Numbered from the stretch's first letter, positions 48,861-56,924 are shown. The stretch is 64,000 bases of DNA from Halomonas lysinitropha (GCF_902500215.1 NZ_CABVOU010000021.1:1-64000); one strand, 5' to 3'. Numbers and translations: made by a program. Notes: generated by a model from the sequence alone, not told the origin.

Positions 48861-50845
48861 CGCTCGATCCTCCCTTCCCGGGCCAGAAAACGTACCAACT
48901 TGAAGGTGTCGGGATTCAGGCTGGCCGAGGCCTTCAACTGGCTGCGACCGGCACTATCCAACTGCCGAGTAACCGGCACCGCCTGTTCCAGGAGGTCATG
49001 AACCAGCTGGTCGAGGGCCGCATCGCCGAAGTGCTTGAGCTCGAGCCCCGAGTGCAACAGTTCGGCGCGCACCAGGCTTGCCAGCAGGCCGCGCTGCGCC
49101 CCGTCTTCCATGAGCAAGGGTAAGCGCTCGCCCAGTGCCCGCACCCGGAACAAAAATTTGTTGGTGAAGCGTGCCTCGTCCTGCTCGCGGAAGCGTCGGG
49201 CGATGCGTTCGATAGCAAGCTCCTGCGAGGCGCCGTCATGGCGCAGTGCCGTCTCCCAGGGCTGGGCCCACGTCAGGTGTATACCACCCGGCTGCCAGAC
49301 CCTTACGGCAATGGCATCGCGCCCGGTCGCCTCCTTGGCTACCTCGTCCAGCAGGGCATGGGCATCCTGCAGAACGCCGGTCAGAGGGCGCCGGATATGA
49401 CAATAGAGCAACGCCCCAGAGAGAGACGTGGTGATCGACAGCGATGCCTTGCTCGCCTCTGTCTGGAAGCAATCCGCATAGAAGTCGCGAAGCGTCGCCG
49501 CGCAGGACAAAGCCTCGGTCACCGGTAGCAGCGCCAGCACGTCGTCACCTCCGGCGTAGACCAGAAAGCCGTGATGGGCAGCGACCCGCTCGGGGACACC
49601 CTGGGTGAAGGCGTTCAAGGCTCGCGAGATGGGGCGCTGCTTGCTCGGCTCACTGAGCTGGCTCCCCAGGCTGTCGCCATCCATCATCAAGATGGCATAG
49701 AAGGGGGCGGGTTCACCCAGGCCTGAGGCGTGTCGCAGCATGTTCAGGCCGCTCTGCAAGCGCTCCACGTCATGGCTGGCCAATTCGCTGTCGTCGAAGC
49801 GTTGCGGGTTCTCCAGTACTGACGAGAAGAAGATCGAGGGGTCCACCCCGGCCAGCCTTGGCGCCATGTCCGCCTGCTGCAGGGCCTCTCCGAGGCCGGG
49901 CAGTATCGAGGCCGCCTCTGGTCGACCCAACGCCGCTTCACCACGCTCGAACTGCTCGCGTAACGCCGTGGCCACCTCCGGATCGTCTCGGCCAGCGGCC
50001 AGCAGCTTCATCAACCAGGGCAGCGCGGCCAAATGCATGACCGATGGCACGCTAAAGGCCAGCTCCCACCCCTTGAGGGTTGGTGCATCGGTCCGATCGT
50101 TCAGGCGATGGCTAAAAGCGGGGAAATGGCGCACGAAGCGGCGCTTGATGAATGCCAGTGCCGAGAGTATTTCCCCTTCTCTCAGGTCAGTATCACCCGC
50201 CTTCATTGCCTGACGCAGCGGTTGCCAGAACGCCTTGAGACGTTCGGCATCCGGAAACGATTGGCCGGAAAGCTCTTGTTGGGCGGCCATCATCATGCAG
50301 GTGATGCCACCCTCCTCCGCTGGCCAGTGGCTGCGCCAGTTCTTGCGACGCTCGAGTAATTGCTCGGCCGACGCGTCATTGGTCACTACCCAGTTAATCT
50401 CCCAGAACCGGTTCACCTGGCGCTGCCAGATCTCTCGAGTGGCCTGATACTGGGTGTCGCCCATGGCCTGGAGAAAGGGCTCCAGATCGGTCTTCCAGAC
50501 ATGCTCGGCCAGGGCTTCCCAGGCTCGCGTCACCTCGGCTACCACGCGGCCGGCTTCGAAATCCTGGTCAACCCTGGCGCCCAGGGCCTTGAAGCGGTTG
50601 GGCAGGCTGCCTTGCTGGGGGGGATGACTCGTCGCCTCGCCACACATTGCCGCCAGGAAATCCTGGTCAGGCTCCGGGAACTGTACCTCGCCTCCTTGAT
50701 GCTTGACGGCTTGCATGGCGACGCCGGCCAGCCATGACAGAAGGAAAGAGCCTGCCCAGAAATCCCGAGTGCGCCTTGCCTGAGCCACGAAGCCCTGCAC
50801 AGGGCCCAAGGTGAGATGGAAATAGCGTTCGTTACCATCGCTCAT
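48857..50845 (-). CDS. cas10: Cas10/Cmr2 signalling subunit, no HD domain
   Basis: 662 residues. It begins directly with the Cmr2 domain (FHLTLGPVQGFVAQARRTRDFWAGSFLLSWLAG), so the N-terminal HD DNase is absent. The palm has AILMMDGDSLGSQL and intact YAGGDDVLALLP (GGDD near residue 433). An active palm makes cyclic oligoadenylate when target RNA binds, which would feed the CARF proteins encoded here. ATG overlaps the cmr1 stop. Confidence 0.94.
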   Translation of the reverse strand: MSDGNERYFHLTLGPVQGFVAQARRTRDFWAGSFLLSWLAGVAMQAVKHQGGEVQFPEPDQDFLAAMCGEATSHPPQQGSLPNRFKALGARVDQDFEAGRVVAEVTRAWEALAEHVWKTDLEPFLQAMGDTQYQATREIWQRQVNRFWEINWVVTNDASAEQLLERRKNWRSHWPAEEGGITCMMMAAQQELSGQSFPDAERLKAFWQPLRQAMKAGDTDLREGEILSALAFIKRRFVRHFPAFSHRLNDRTDAPTLKGWELAFSVPSVMHLAALPWLMKLLAAGRDDPEVATALREQFERGEAALGRPEAASILPGLGEALQQADMAPRLAGVDPSIFFSSVLENPQRFDDSELASHDVERLQSGLNMLRHASGLGEPAPFYAILMMDGDSLGSQLSEPSKQRPISRALNAFTQGVPERVAAHHGFLVYAGGDDVLALLPVTEALSCAATLRDFYADCFQTEASKASLSITTSLSGALLYCHIRRPLTGVLQDAHALLDEVAKEATGRDAIAVRVWQPGGIHLTWAQPWETALRHDGASQELAIERIARRFREQDEARFTNKFLFRVRALGERLPLLMEDGAQRGLLASLVRAELLHSGLELKHFGDAALDQLVHDLLEQAVPVTRQLDSAGRSQLKASASLNPDTFKLVRFLAREGRIER

Positions 50846-52107
50846 GCCTGCGCCTCCCGGGGTTGTTGGGTTGAAGGGGACAACAGGGTGCTGCGCTGTT
50901 CGAAGCGATCAAGCAAACCGTGCAGGACCGACCAGTCGATGTCTTTAGTGGATAGGGGCAGGATTTCAGGCCGCCCCTTACCTGCTTTGAACTTGAGGCC
51001 AGACTCAGTGGCTGGTAAGAAAACCGCCGGCATCACCAATTGCGTGGCCAGACATTCGCCACTGGGCAGTTGGTGGACATGGATGAATAAAGGCGAGGCG
51101 CGTCGATCACCCGAGCTCTGAGTCGAAATATCCAACTTAGCCCCGTCACTGGAGAAGAAGTAATTATGAGGTAAGCCAAAAATAACCCTCTCCGGCGCTC
51201 TGAGGGGTTTCTCTCCCTTAGCTACTCGATGCATCTGATCATGATCGTCACTGAAATTCTTTTCGGCGGGCTGACCATTGACCATGTCGTTACGCCCAAA
51301 GCCGCGATAGAGCTGCATTTCGTTGCCCAGGTACTCCAACAAGGGGGAGGGAGCATCGCCTTGAAGAGAAATATCTAGCCGAGTCAGACCGGAGAAGGCG
51401 GTAAAGGGAGGAAGTGAATTCCCTTCCAGCGGCAGGTTCCCTAGCAGCCCTGAAATAACCTGCCGATACGCCTCGGCAGTCTGCGGAGCCTGCAAGGCAC
51501 CGCCTTTCAAAGCCTGCAGGCTGACCGACCCCAACCCCTTGCGTGCTCGTGACCCTTGCCCGCCCAGCAGGCCGAAGACCAGCAGCGCCTCCTCCAAGCT
51601 CTGCCACTGGGCGTCGGTTGGGCCGTTGCGACCGGGTCGGCCAATCAGGACCAAGGTAAAGCAACCTCCGGGCTGTATGGCACTGCGCTTAACACCCCCT
51701 TTCGGTGGTTTACCCGGTTGAAATAGGCCCAAGCCTAGAAGGTAAGGCAATGAGGACTTTTCTGTTATATGAGGCCGGCCAACCTCAACATCAGCGCTCT
51801 CCACGCGCAGCGTTACCCTGGCCTGGCCGCCCACCTCGTGGCCCTGGGCATCCTTCTTCGCCGCCAGGCCGAAGAGCTCCGCCTCCTCATGATGCAGGCG
51901 CTTCAGCGCCGTCGCCCCCTCCTCTTGATAAAGGCGCGGCCACTGCAGGGCACGCCACCAGAAGCGCAGGGCACCCTTGAGGGATGGTGGGCGAATGGAA
52001 GCAGCCTGCTGGGTCGCATCGCCGATGAACATGGGCGTGGTGACCAGGAACTGCGCCTCCAGTCGCCGCTGCCGGCCCGTGGGAACGGGGGGTAAGGGTG
52101 TGGACAT
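50842..52107 (-). CDS. cmr1: Type III-B Cmr1 RAMP subunit
   Basis: About 421 residues from ATG at 52107 (MSTPLPPVPTG), which has GGGAG five bases upstream; a longer frame reaches 52161. LEAQFLVTTPMFIGDATQQAASIRPPSLKGALRFWWRAL is the Cmr1 signature and GGQGSRARKGLGSVSL a RAMP Gly loop. The C-terminal LIFGLPHNYFFSS-type region also fits Cmr1. It binds the 3' end of target RNA. First RAMP gene after the CARF gene. Confidence 0.92.
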   Translation of the reverse strand: MSTPLPPVPTGRQRRLEAQFLVTTPMFIGDATQQAASIRPPSLKGALRFWWRALQWPRLYQEEGATALKRLHHEEAELFGLAAKKDAQGHEVGGQARVTLRVESADVEVGRPHITEKSSLPYLLGLGLFQPGKPPKGGVKRSAIQPGGCFTLVLIGRPGRNGPTDAQWQSLEEALLVFGLLGGQGSRARKGLGSVSLQALKGGALQAPQTAEAYRQVISGLLGNLPLEGNSLPPFTAFSGLTRLDISLQGDAPSPLLEYLGNEMQLYRGFGRNDMVNGQPAEKNFSDDHDQMHRVAKGEKPLRAPERVIFGLPHNYFFSSDGAKLDISTQSSGDRRASPLFIHVHQLPSGECLATQLVMPAVFLPATESGLKFKAGKGRPEILPLSTKDIDWSVLHGLLDRFEQRSTLLSPSTQQPREAQA

Positions 52108-52157
52108 GGGTACTCCCTGCATAGCGTTGTCGTTCTGCCTGGCGTGGCGGTCGGCCA

Positions 52158-53381
52158 TCAATCGACCCGTCGAATCTGGCCGGGCGACAGGTTGATGGCA
52201 TAGCCGCCACCGCGGGTGCGTTTGCCCCTATGCTCGCCGCTCCGGGAATCGAACATCTGCTCGATCTTCAGGTAGCTGGCAAGAGCCTCCGGCAGCGCCT
52301 CCTTGAGGCGGCGATTGATACGATAGGTCACCTGGCTGACGTCCAGTCCGAGCCACATGCTCGACTCGAAGTCGCCGAGGCGGATGCCTGCGGCTTCCAG
52401 GGTGGCCTCGTGACCATCGAGCCAGTCGCGGACCTGTGCCCGGTAGTCATCGGGGTGGTCGAGTGGCAGCCCCAAGCTGTGGCTGAGCTGAATCAGCATT
52501 TGCCAGCCCAGGGCATGACCGCCATCTTCCTCGGTGGCGAGCCGACGCAGGCTGCCATCGAGTTGGCGAGTTGCCTCGGCGACGATCTGGTACCAGCTCC
52601 AGTCGAAGCGGCTGGAAAACGTGATCGACTCCACCCACCGCTGCTGCTCGAAGATGTCCAGGCGCATGGCGGCGTCGTGAAGCTCGATGCGGATCTCCTG
52701 GGGATGCGTGCCGAGGTTGATCAGATCCACCAGCTTGCGAAAGCTGACGCCCTCCCCCTGGCTACGCAGCATGTCGGGCAGCTGGTCACGCTGACGAATG
52801 AAGGGGATGTCGGCCAGGCTGACACGCGCATCGCGGGCGTCCAGGACGTTGCCAAAGCGGTCATGGATCTCGCGCGGCTCACGGGTCGGATAGTAGAAGT
52901 CAGGCAGGCCTTCGTAGCCTTCGCTGACCAGCACGTGGGACATGCGGTCCTGGGGTCGGCCGAACAGGCTCATGGCGTAGCCGAGATAGAAGGTCATGGT
53001 CTTGCGGCCGCCGGCTATCGAGGCGTGCACCACGCTTGCGTCGTCAGCGGTGAGCTGGCGCACGGTGTCCATGATGAAATCGGCCAGGGCCTCGTGATCC
53101 TCGAGGGTACGTGCATCGTCCACGGGACAGCCGTTGGCATCGGGCACCATCAGGATCTCGACGTTGTCACGGTTGAGGGTCGGTCTGCCCAGCTCGCGGC
53201 AGAGAGCCGCCAGGTGGCCCTCGTCGAACAGGCCACGGCTGACAACGTCGGCCCCCTTGCGGGTGGTGATGATCTTCACCCTGTCCGGCCAAGGCGCCTC
53301 TCTCTCGGCAAGGCCGTAGAGGGTTTCGGTCACTACCTGAGGAGTCATGCCGGTGACGGCGACCAAGACTTGCGCTGACAT
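52158..53381 (-). CDS. CRISPR-associated CARF protein, NE0113/ring-nuclease Csm6-type family
   Basis: 407 residues from ATG at 53381 (GGGAG upstream). The N-terminal CARF (about 1-180) has VLVAVTGMTPQVVTETLYGL, ITTRKGADVVSRGLF and ASIAGGRKTMTFYLGYAMSLFGR, the last a ligand-loop motif of the NE0113 family. The C-terminal 220 residues carry no HEPN RX4-6H motif that I can find; it ends INRRLKEALPEALASYLKIEQ and a basic Gly-rich GKRTRGGGYAINLSP. Family members are named ring nucleases, so it may degrade the cyclic oligoadenylate signal rather than cut RNA. First gene of the cmr operon. Confidence 0.85.
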   Translation of the reverse strand: MSAQVLVAVTGMTPQVVTETLYGLAEREAPWPDRVKIITTRKGADVVSRGLFDEGHLAALCRELGRPTLNRDNVEILMVPDANGCPVDDARTLEDHEALADFIMDTVRQLTADDASVVHASIAGGRKTMTFYLGYAMSLFGRPQDRMSHVLVSEGYEGLPDFYYPTREPREIHDRFGNVLDARDARVSLADIPFIRQRDQLPDMLRSQGEGVSFRKLVDLINLGTHPQEIRIELHDAAMRLDIFEQQRWVESITFSSRFDWSWYQIVAEATRQLDGSLRRLATEEDGGHALGWQMLIQLSHSLGLPLDHPDDYRAQVRDWLDGHEATLEAAGIRLGDFESSMWLGLDVSQVTYRINRRLKEALPEALASYLKIEQMFDSRSGEHRGKRTRGGGYAINLSPGQIRRVD

Positions 53382-53462
53382 CGACGCTCCCTGTCGAAAA
53401 TCTTGTATGTGCAAACCCACCCTACGCCCATTCCGTGCTGCGGACATCAGTTGCCATCCCCT

Positions 53463-53696
53463 TCAATAGTCATAGCCTTCCTGCCAGTCCTCGTGCTCTG
53501 CCAGGGCGGTCAGCATGTCGTCGGCACAGCCGGAAAGGTTCATCAAGCCACCCGTGTCGTCATGCTCAAAGTTCTCACTGCCCTCGTAGCCGTAGCCGGT
53601 GTTGTTGCTCACCACCTGCTTCTCATCGGCCCAGAACGGCACATAGGGCATGACTGAAGGAGAAGGAGGAAAATCGTCATCATGTTCGTCGGCCAT
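53463..53696 (-). CDS. Small acidic protein of unknown function
   Basis: 77 residues, not recognised, with many Asp/Glu and aromatic residues (MADEHDDDFPPSPS; EHDDTGGLMNLSGCADDM). AAGGGG lies upstream of ATG. It is the gene immediately upstream of the CARF-cmr operon on the same strand. Acidic small proteins can be antitoxins, inhibitors or DNA mimics, but nothing decides this. Confidence 0.55.
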   Translation of the reverse strand: MADEHDDDFPPSPSVMPYVPFWADEKQVVSNNTGYGYEGSENFEHDDTGGLMNLSGCADDMLTALAEHEDWQEGYDY

Positions 53697-53729
53697 GGTG
53701 TGCCCCTTGTTATTCGAACTGGCATTAGC

Positions 53730-53915
53730 CTAGCCCGAGGCAGCACGTCCATGGCCGTACGCAAATTTTCGCTGCCGTGACCTTACCTGATTTAGAGCCG
53801 ATTCAGCCGCCTCAAAGGCATCTTGCAGAACATGGTCTAATCCGAGCACAATTTGAGGCGTTTCATGGAACTTTGTATTATTCGAAAGTGCAAATATAGA
53901 AATCACAAACTCCAC
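53730..53915 (-). CDS. Small hypothetical protein
   Basis: 61 residues from GTG at 53915, which has GGGGA five bases upstream and starts just after the preceding stop; the alternative ATG at 53978 would overlap the preceding gene by 49 bases. The product (IVLGLDHVLQDAFEAAESALNQVR) looks helical with a basic end. AT-richer than the cmr genes. Unknown. Confidence 0.45.
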   Translation of the reverse strand: MEFVISIFALSNNTKFHETPQIVLGLDHVLQDAFEAAESALNQVRSRQRKFAYGHGRAASG

Positions 53916-53929
53916 CAAGATCCCCGCTC

Positions 53930-54136
53930 TTAATCTCCGGATGACTCGGGAAAGTTTCTTCGATTGAAGTGGATCCACGCATCCTCCGCTGCGAGTGTCG
54001 CACTATGCCGGATAGTGCCACACCACTGTCCCCGGACAGCCCGATAACTCCGACCGTTGATCGTAAGGATGTTCTGCACCGTGTATCCCTTGGGTAATTT
54101 TAGCCCTACGACTGGGCGATCGTGGTGGTATCCCAT
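53930..54136 (-). CDS. Small hypothetical protein beside array 2
   Basis: 68 residues (MGYHHDRPVVGLKLPKGYTV...), with GGAGAG upstream of ATG at 54136. Contains GQWCGTIRHSATLAAEDAWIHF. It starts just left of the trailer end of array 2 and may form a two-gene unit with the next small gene. No family recognised. Confidence 0.5.
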   Translation of the reverse strand: MGYHHDRPVVGLKLPKGYTVQNILTINGRSYRAVRGQWCGTIRHSATLAAEDAWIHFNRRNFPESSGD

Positions 54137-54173
54137 ATCGTCTCTCCAGTGTTCAATAAGGAAAAGGTACTGA

Positions 54174-55034
54174 CGATAAATCCCTTGGAGATCAGGGAAA
54201 GGTTCCGAGCAAGGCCCACGCCGAGGCGTATGAGCAGGAAACGTCTTAATCCCTTGGAGGTCAGGGAAAGGTTACGAGGCCTACTGCGCGTATCACCATG
54301 TTGCTCACGGGTCTTAATCCCTTGGAAGTCAGGGAAAGGTTCCGAGCAGCAAGGCGCGCAAAGGCTCCGGGCCGAAAACGTCTTAATCCCTTGGAGATCA
54401 GGGAAAGGTTCCGAGATTTTCCGCAGACCCTGACCGAATGGCGCAACGTCTTAATCCCTTGGAGATCAGGGAAAGGTTCCGAGCAAGCTCGCTCGTGCCG
54501 CGTGGTGGCGTGCGTAGTCTTAATCCCTTGGAGATCAGGGAACGGTCCCGAGAACCGCATTGGAGAATCATCATGGCTTTTGAATGTCTTAATCCCTTGG
54601 AGATCAGGGAAAGGTTACGAGGAGTACAACGCGGCGCTGGAAGCCGTCCAGGCGTCTTAATCCCTTAGAGGTCAGGGAAAGGTTCCGAGGGAAAATCGTA
54701 TCCAGATGAAGCGGTTGAAGGAGTCTTAATCCCTGGAGGATCAGGGAAAGTTTCCGAGCGAGACCCGTGGCGCTGCCGGTGGCCCGCCGCTGTCTTAATC
54801 CCTTGAGGGTCAGGAAAAGGTTCCGAGCGAACAGCGACAGCAAGACGATCAAAGGGCAGGTCTTAATCCCTTGGAGATCAGGGAAAGGTTCCGAGCCCTG
54901 CTCGTCAGCCTATGCGGCGGATATTGGGTGTCTTAATCCCTTGGAGATCAGGGAAAGCTTCCGAGTGCCCCGATGGTCACGTTCCCGCTCGAAGGCGAGT
55001 CTTAATGCCTTGGGGTTCAGGAAAGTTGAGAAAA
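54174..55034 (-). CRISPR. CRISPR array 2 (13 repeats incl. degenerate ends, 12 spacers)
   Basis: Repeat 36 bases, plus-strand halves GTCTTAATCCCTTGGAG and ATCAGGGAAAGGTTCCGAG; it differs from array 1 in the last third (AAAGGTTCCGAG against AAGGGTTCGGAG). Starts: 54174, 54243, 54311, 54380, 54448, 54517, 54586, 54654, 54723, 54792, 54860, 54930, 54999. The first (CGATAAATCCC) and last (TAATGCCTTGGGGTTCAGG) copies are degenerate, and several middle copies vary. Leader-like DNA is on the right, so crRNA comes from the minus strand with the same ATTAAGAC tag. Confidence 0.95.
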
Positions 55035-55116
55035 CATCCTACCCGGTAAATTATCTTGTTTTTAAAGAGCCAGTTGCCTCATCAATTATCCTGAGCCGGC
55101 ATAGCCAGCAGGTCAA
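55035..55116 (-). promoter_or_regulatory. Leader of array 2 with promoter and boxA-like element
   Basis: Minus strand: TTGACC (55116-55111), 17-base spacer, CAGGAT (55093-55088), then GGCTCTTTAAAAAC (55071-55058), a boxA-like match. Order and spacing equal those beside array 1, and GGCTCAGGAT and AGGCAAC are shared too. The distance from promoter to the first repeat is only about 55 bases against about 160 in array 1, so the leader appears shortened next to a degenerate repeat. Confidence 0.72.
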
Positions 55117-55133
55117 TACGAGACGCGCTTTCT

Positions 55134-55343
55134 TTAACTACGCACGACTGTATGGGCAGGTTCCTCGCCAAAGTCAGTCAGGCCATCTGCTACCTGTTCC
55201 CGGTCAACTTGCGATGCTCCCCTGTCTGGCAAAAAATCCGATTTCTGGTAGCCCTCTGCGAGCCCTCGCAGGGTTCGCCGACAACGACGCCGATGACCTT
55301 CGCCGCTGATGTCATAGGCAAGCAGCCAGGTCAGCAACGCCAC
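55134..55343 (-). CDS. cas2: Truncated Cas2-like protein
   Basis: 69 residues from GTG at 55343 with GGGAG upstream: MALLTWLLAYDISGEGHRRR then CRRTLRGLAEGYQKSDF. This is the Cas2 beta1-alpha1-beta2 pattern, including the YDI Asp and the QKS.F strand. After that the similarity fades, and it stops about 25 residues short of typical Cas2 (90-100). It overlaps the Toprim gene by 32 bases and abuts the array 2 promoter. Probably a decayed adaptation gene; no Cas1 is nearby. Confidence 0.65.
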   Translation of the reverse strand: MALLTWLLAYDISGEGHRRRCRRTLRGLAEGYQKSDFLPDRGASQVDREQVADGLTDFGEEPAHTVVRS

Positions 55344-56466
55344 CGGCTCCCGTTATGCCGGAAAGCGTGGCCACCACCTGCCTGTGCAGCGTCTCTCTTC
55401 CTTCCAGGCAGAGCAGGTCGTTGAAGTCGGTCGGCCGGTGCTCGAGGCTGCCGGCAGCGAAGACGGGGCCACAAAGTCTGTCGCCGGGCTGCATGGCCGC
55501 CCGGGCTTTATCCATGCCGACATTTCCTGCCCGAGGTTTCCAGACATCCTGGTCGTGAAAAAAGACAACGGGGCCTTGGAGGCTTTGCCGAACGCTGGCC
55601 AGGTTGCCGGCATGCAGGGCCACGCGGATCTCTCCCGGCCAGACCAGCGCCAGGCTCAGGCCCGTGACCAGCCCCTCGCAGATGGCGGTGGGCAGCTGTC
55701 TGGCGGCTTGGCGACCGCCCTGGGCGCGTATCGTCACGTAGCTGCCGACACTGGCCCCCTCATGAGGTAGACAAAGCCGCTTGAGATCGCCGCGAAAAGC
55801 GTCTCGCGAATCGAGATGCAGCAGCTGGTAGCCGACGAGGCCATTCTTGGCATGCTGCAGCGCAGCCATCACGGTGCCGCCCCGAAAGTTGCTCTTCACG
55901 CGCAGATCGATACGCGCCAGCAATGCCTCATTAGCCTGGCCGGCGAGGCGCCTGTCCAACCAGGGGTGGTGCGCCATCATCGGCAAGGCGCGCTCCCAAT
56001 GGTCACTCCATCGCCGAAAGCGAACCTGTCGCTCGGCATCCTCACGACGCCGCTGCTCCACTGCGTACCCCGGGTCACGCATCACCAGGGGCGAGACACC
56101 TACCGCGCCGGAGCCACCGGCGAGGTGGCCGCGCCACCAGCGAAAGCCGTTGAAGTCGCGAACGACCCCGCCATGCTTGAAGGTGGAAAAGCGCAGGAAC
56201 GGCCACTCGTCTCCCCCCGGCAGACGATTGATATGCAGCAAGACACTGCAGCTATGGCGGTAGGCCTTGTCGATCACCGGCACCTCGCGCCCCTTGAGCA
56301 GACAGCCTGGCGCCGGCAAACAGCCACGCAGCGCCTCCGCGTCGATCCCCACTTCTGCCGCACAGGCCACGACGTCCTGCCAGGCCATGGCCAGCAGTTC
56401 GACGGAGCTGGGCATCGCCACGAAATGGTTTGTGGATGAACCAGAGGCTGCCGTCTTGCCGGTCAT
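55312..56466 (-). CDS. Toprim-domain protein (mobile-element primase-like)
   Basis: 384 residues from ATG at 56466 (AGGAGG five bases upstream). The N-terminal part has FLRFSTFKHGGVVRDFNGFRWWRG, seen in primase-like proteins of integrative elements; the Toprim core is TAICEGLVTGLSLALVW (catalytic Glu), VVFFHDQD (Asp-x-Asp) and RPTDFNDLL. It probably acts with the DUF927 protein in element replication. It has no zinc-finger primase start. It lies between array 2 and the csx16-card1 pair. Confidence 0.75.
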   Translation of the reverse strand: MTGKTAASGSSTNHFVAMPSSVELLAMAWQDVVACAAEVGIDAEALRGCLPAPGCLLKGREVPVIDKAYRHSCSVLLHINRLPGGDEWPFLRFSTFKHGGVVRDFNGFRWWRGHLAGGSGAVGVSPLVMRDPGYAVEQRRREDAERQVRFRRWSDHWERALPMMAHHPWLDRRLAGQANEALLARIDLRVKSNFRGGTVMAALQHAKNGLVGYQLLHLDSRDAFRGDLKRLCLPHEGASVGSYVTIRAQGGRQAARQLPTAICEGLVTGLSLALVWPGEIRVALHAGNLASVRQSLQGPVVFFHDQDVWKPRAGNVGMDKARAAMQPGDRLCGPVFAAGSLEHRPTDFNDLLCLEGRETLHRQVVATLSGITGAGGVADLAACL

Positions 56467-56615
56467 GGACGCCTCCTGGGCGTGACTGAAGGAAGACGTC
56501 ATCTTGCCGGCACGAGTCGCCAAGATGCGGAGGACAAATTTTCGTGGCGCACACACGTTTCAGCGCCGAGCAGAATGGCGCCATCTCGCCACCTTTCGCT
56601 GCCGACGGAGACGAC

Positions 56616-56924
56616 ATGGACGTGACCACCTTCTTTGTCAGCCGTCACCCCGGGGCCCTTGAGTGGCTGCTCCAGCAGGGCATCGACGTGGACCACTACC
56701 ACGTCCATCTCGATCCGCGGGAAGTCACCGCCGGCGACATCGTCATCGGCACGCTGCCGATCCACATCGCTGCGGACATCACCGCCAAGGGAGCCGACTA
56801 CTGGCACCTCAGCCTGAACCTCCCGGTGGAGCTGAGAGGTTGTGAGTTGACGGCGGAATTGATGGCTCACTACGGGGCACGGTTAGAACGCTTCGGTATT
56901 CTTCGGCTATCCGATAGGCTGTGA
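56616..56924 (+). CDS. csx16: CRISPR-associated Csx16 (VVA1548 family)
   Basis: 102 residues from ATG at 56616 (GGAG upstream): VTTFFVSRHPGALEWLLQQGI, HLDPREVTAGDIVIGTLPIHIAADI, KGADYWHLSLNLPVELRG and AHYGARLERF, a full-length match to my knowledge of the family. Csx16 is a small Rossmann-like protein of type III loci, recently grouped with ring nucleases that degrade cyclic oligoadenylate. It is 62 bases upstream of the Card1-like gene on the same strand. Confidence 0.88.
   Translation: MDVTTFFVSRHPGALEWLLQQGIDVDHYHVHLDPREVTAGDIVIGTLPIHIAADITAKGADYWHLSLNLPVELRGCELTAELMAHYGARLERFGILRLSDRL

Noticed and set aside
48857..50845. HD nuclease domain in Cas10
   Set aside because: The protein starts directly with the Cmr2 domain; no HD pair with upstream sequence was found.
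54298..54852. Open frames on both strands across array 2
   Set aside because: Same artefact of repeat translation; no ribosome site or conserved content.
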